Shown here in pieces: positions 5,269 through 7,241 of a stretch of 7,241 nucleotides of DNA. Within the stretch, counting starts at the first letter, position 1. The number at the start of each line of letters is the position of its first letter. Below the pieces are notes generated by a model. That model worked only from the letters and a program-made list of their open reading frames with translations, searched no databases and was not told the DNA's origin. Origin of the DNA: an uncultured bacterium (GTDB taxonomy: Bacteria; Bacillota; Clostridia; Christensenellales; Borkfalkiaceae); the NCBI GenBank assembly GCA_934871445.1, contig CAKXBD010000020.1, forward strand, positions 715-7,955. Reading direction: 5' to 3'. The position numbers were made by a program, and so were the translations under genes.

Positions 5269-6291
5269 ATGTTGGAGAAACAGTGCTATATCCCTGAACC
5301 GGAGGAGTTTATCGCGGAAACGCCGCTTTCCGAGTCGCTTAAAAGGCTCAAAAAGAAGCGCGACGAGGAGGTGAAAGCCGTCGTTTCCGGCAAGAGCGAG
5401 AAAATGCTCCTCATCATCGGCCCCTGTTCCGCCCACGAGAGCGCGCCCGTCCTCGAATATATTTCTAGGCTCGGAAAGCTCAATGAACGGGTCAAGGATA
5501 AGCTGGTTTTGGTTCCCCGAATCTATACGAACAAGCCGCGTACCAAGGGCGTGGGATATAAGGGAATGTTCATTCAGCCCGATCCCGACGGTGCCGCCGA
5601 CATCGTGCGGGGAATCCGCAGTATCCGTGCGCTCCATATCGCCGCGATGGAGGAATCGGGGCTCACGGCGGCGGACGAGATGCTCTATCCCGAAAATACG
5701 CCCTACGTGGAGGATCTCCTCTCCTATCACGCCATCGGCGCGAGGAGCGTGGAGGATCAGCTTCACCGTCTGGTCGCAAGCGGCATTGAAGCGCCCGTCG
5801 GACTGAAAAATCCCATGAGCGGCAACCTGCCCGCGCTCATCAATTCCATTTTCGCCGCGCAGAGCTCCCAGATTTTCAAGTATCGGAATTATCAGGTGCG
5901 CTCGACGGGCAATCCCTATGCCCATGCGGTGCTCAGGGGCGGCGTGGACGCTTCCGGCGGGGACGTGCCCAATTTCCATTACGAAACGGTGATGAAAATG
6001 GTGGAGTTATACGGAAATACAAAACTGAAAAACCCCGCGATCGTCATCGACTGCAACCATTCCAATTCGGGAAAACAGTGCCGACAGCAAATGCGCATTG
6101 CCGAAGAGGTCATGCAAAACCGACGTTACAGCGCCGATTTCAAAAAAATAGTCAAGGGCTTTATGATAGAGAGTTTTCTCGTAGAGGGGAATCAGGCGCA
6201 CGACGAGGTGTTCGGAAAGTCGATTACCGATCCTTGTCTCGGTTGGGAAGATACCGAAAAATTAATTCTCGATATTGCGGAAAAGGTATAA
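5269..6291 (+). CDS. 3-deoxy-7-phosphoheptulonate (DAHP) synthase, class I AroG-type
   Basis: DAHP synthase (EC 2.5.1.54) condenses phosphoenolpyruvate with erythrose 4-phosphate, the entry step of the shikimate pathway. The 340-residue protein is close to the E. coli AroG length of 350. Its motifs run in the expected order: GPCSAH with metal ligand Cys53, PRIYTNKPRT (83-92) with Lys89, GLKNPMSGN (178-186) with Lys180, DCNHSNSGK (261-269) with His264, IESFLVEGNQ (300-309) with Glu301, and SITDPCLGW (318-326) with Asp321. These match AroG Cys61, Lys97, Lys186, His268, Glu302 and Asp326. The segment GVGYKGM differs by one extra residue from GWKG in E. coli, which I believe is typical of a Bacillota/Bacteroidota branch. 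The N-terminal region that binds feedback inhibitor in AroG is present, but effector specificity cannot be read. AAAGGAG (5254-5260) lies eight bases before the ATG. No T-box or leader-peptide attenuator fits in the 16-base gap. Confidence 0.95.
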   Translation: MLEKQCYIPEPEEFIAETPLSESLKRLKKKRDEEVKAVVSGKSEKMLLIIGPCSAHESAPVLEYISRLGKLNERVKDKLVLVPRIYTNKPRTKGVGYKGMFIQPDPDGAADIVRGIRSIRALHIAAMEESGLTAADEMLYPENTPYVEDLLSYHAIGARSVEDQLHRLVASGIEAPVGLKNPMSGNLPALINSIFAAQSSQIFKYRNYQVRSTGNPYAHAVLRGGVDASGGDVPNFHYETVMKMVELYGNTKLKNPAIVIDCNHSNSGKQCRQQMRIAEEVMQNRRYSADFKKIVKGFMIESFLVEGNQAHDEVFGKSITDPCLGWEDTEKLILDIAEKV

Positions 6292-6305
6292 AGGAGAAAA
6301 AATTT

Positions 6306-7178
6306 ATGAAAATCGCTTATCTCGGTCCGGAAGGCAGCTATTCCCATTTGGCAGCGGAAATGTTCCTCAAAACGGAGCGCGCTTTCCGAAAAGAAAAAAA
6401 TTCCTTCGAACGCGACGAATGTATCCCTTTCCGCAATTTTCCCGAAGTTTTTGAAGCGGTGGAAACGGGCCGTGCGGACGCCGCGGCGGTACCCATCGAA
6501 AACAGCTTACAGGGCGGCGTGCTGCAAAATCTCGACCTTTTGCAGGCGTCCTTTGAGCTTTTTGCCGTGAGGGAACAGATTGTCAAAATCGATCACCGTT
6601 TGATTTTTCGCACGGGAACCCCGCTGTCGGGAATCGGCAGGATATATTCTCATCGTCAGGCGCTCAATCAGTGCGCCGCTTATTTAAGTCAAAAAATGCC
6701 CTTCGCCTCCCTGCGCGAAACGGAGTCCACCTCGCTCGGCATCGATCGGGCGGCGGAGGACGCTTCGGGCAAGAGCGCGGCGATTGCGGGCGCGCATATC
6801 GCTTATCTTCCGGAGGGCTTTTCCCGCTCGGAGGAATGTATTTCCGACGAAAAATACAATCAGACGCAGTTTCTGCTGATGAAAAAGGGCGCGGAAAATC
6901 TGCCCGAAAAGAGCGAAAAATTTTTCTTTTCGGCGGTCTGTCCCCATCGTCCCGGCAGTCTTTTATCCCTGCTGCAAGTCATTTACGCTCATGGCGTGAA
7001 CATGACCAAGATAGAGAGCCGTCCCGTCAAGGACAGGCCCGGCGAATACCGCTTCTTTATCGAAGCGGAAGGGAATATCTTTTCGCCGAAGATAAAAGGC
7101 GCTCTTTCCGAAATCGAAAAGGGCGTTCAGGAATATAAGCTGCTCGGCGCCTATGAAAAATCTCCCGCCGCCGATTGA
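6306..7178 (+). CDS. pheA: Prephenate dehydratase with ACT domain
   Basis: Prephenate dehydratase (EC 4.2.1.51) decarboxylates and dehydrates prephenate to phenylpyruvate, the committed step to phenylalanine. The 290-residue protein starts MKIAYLGPEGSYSH and shows VPIENSLQGGV (62-72), the SHRQALNQC segment (115-123), EST (140-142) and YNQTQF (184-189). The ACT domain (about 206-283) has HRPGSLLSLL (214-223) and the ESRP motif (237-240), the usual phenylalanine-binding site, so feedback inhibition by phenylalanine is expected. The catalytic TRF motif of the family reads TQF here (187-189), an atypical substitution of the arginine. There is no chorismate mutase domain, so mutase must be encoded elsewhere. 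The frame is open upstream into the DAHP synthase gene, but ATG 6306 with AAGGAG (6291-6296) nine bases before it gives the correct family N-terminus. It lies 14 bases after the DAHP synthase gene. Confidence 0.94.
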   Translation: MKIAYLGPEGSYSHLAAEMFLKTERAFRKEKNSFERDECIPFRNFPEVFEAVETGRADAAAVPIENSLQGGVLQNLDLLQASFELFAVREQIVKIDHRLIFRTGTPLSGIGRIYSHRQALNQCAAYLSQKMPFASLRETESTSLGIDRAAEDASGKSAAIAGAHIAYLPEGFSRSEECISDEKYNQTQFLLMKKGAENLPEKSEKFFFSAVCPHRPGSLLSLLQVIYAHGVNMTKIESRPVKDRPGEYRFFIEAEGNIFSPKIKGALSEIEKGVQEYKLLGAYEKSPAAD

Positions 7179-7216
7179 CGGCGAAAGTAAAGAGCTTGGA
7201 AAGCCTTTCTGCCGTC
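7177..7216 (+). terminator. Imperfect hairpin at the 3' end of pheA
   Basis: GACGGC (7177-7182), overlapping the pheA stop codon, can pair with GCCGTC (7211-7216). The stem continues as GAAAG with CTTTC (7183-7187, 7205-7209) with one bulged T, and an inner GCTT/AAGC pairing closes the loop. No T tract follows directly (the next bases are GGGAATAG), so it may be a weak terminator, a message-stabilising hairpin or chance. Confidence 0.3.
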
Positions 7217-7241
7217 GGGAATAGAAAAATGGAAAAGTTTT

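Noticed and set aside
5206..5979. Open frame of 257 codons on the minus strand opposite DAHP synthase
   Set aside because: It lies wholly opposite strongly conserved coding sequence and has no recognisable domain.
6078..6305. Upstream extension of the pheA frame into the DAHP synthase gene
   Set aside because: The extension has no family similarity, and ATG 6306 has its own ribosome site and the correct N-terminal sequence.

Overview
The window is an ordinary, tightly packed bacterial housekeeping region. All nine genes lie on the + strand. The start codons are mostly preceded by strong GGAGG-type ribosome binding sites. Moderately GC-rich composition, the Nif3 / COG1579 zinc-ribbon pair, the rsmD-coaD pair and the strong Shine-Dalgarno sites all suggest a Bacillota (Clostridia-like) chromosome. 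This placement is inferred from gene content and style, not from a marker gene. I see no mobile element, CRISPR array, rRNA, tRNA or phage gene.

Layout. Positions 1-726 hold the 3' part of a Nif3/YqfO-family metal-binding protein, cut by the window edge. At 742-1443 is a coiled-coil C4 zinc-ribbon protein (COG1579). The 152-base gap that follows (1444-1595) carries a perfect 17-bp inverted repeat, a GGAGGAG site and an exact TATAAT box next to the GTG start of an alanine racemase (1596-2654). Then come 5-formyltetrahydrofolate cyclo-ligase (2686-3276), an unrecognised multi-pass membrane protein (3308-4033), the 16S rRNA guanine-N2 methyltransferase RsmD (4052-4591), a purine-rich 163-base spacer, phosphopantetheine adenylyltransferase CoaD (4755-5252), an AroG-type DAHP synthase (5269-6291) and prephenate dehydratase with a C-terminal ACT domain (6306-7178). 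The window ends in a short region with an imperfect hairpin.

How the genes relate. DAHP synthase (first step of the shikimate pathway) and prephenate dehydratase (committed step to phenylalanine) are adjacent and form a clear functional pair. Alanine racemase supplies D-alanine for peptidoglycan. CoaD makes dephospho-CoA, the cyclo-ligase salvages 5-formyl-THF, and RsmD modifies the ribosome. From alr onward the genes are 14-31 bases apart, except for the rsmD-coaD spacer, so one or two long transcripts are likely. The clearest internal break is the inverted repeat and TATAAT region before alr.

No previously undescribed multi-gene system is evident. The points most worth a second look are: the odd start region of alr (20-base Shine-Dalgarno gap, TATAAT abutting the GTG, an alternative ATG in another frame); the overlapping hairpins before it; atypical residues in alanine racemase and prephenate dehydratase; a charged insertion in the Nif3 protein; the nearly T-free spacer before coaD; and the unknown membrane protein.
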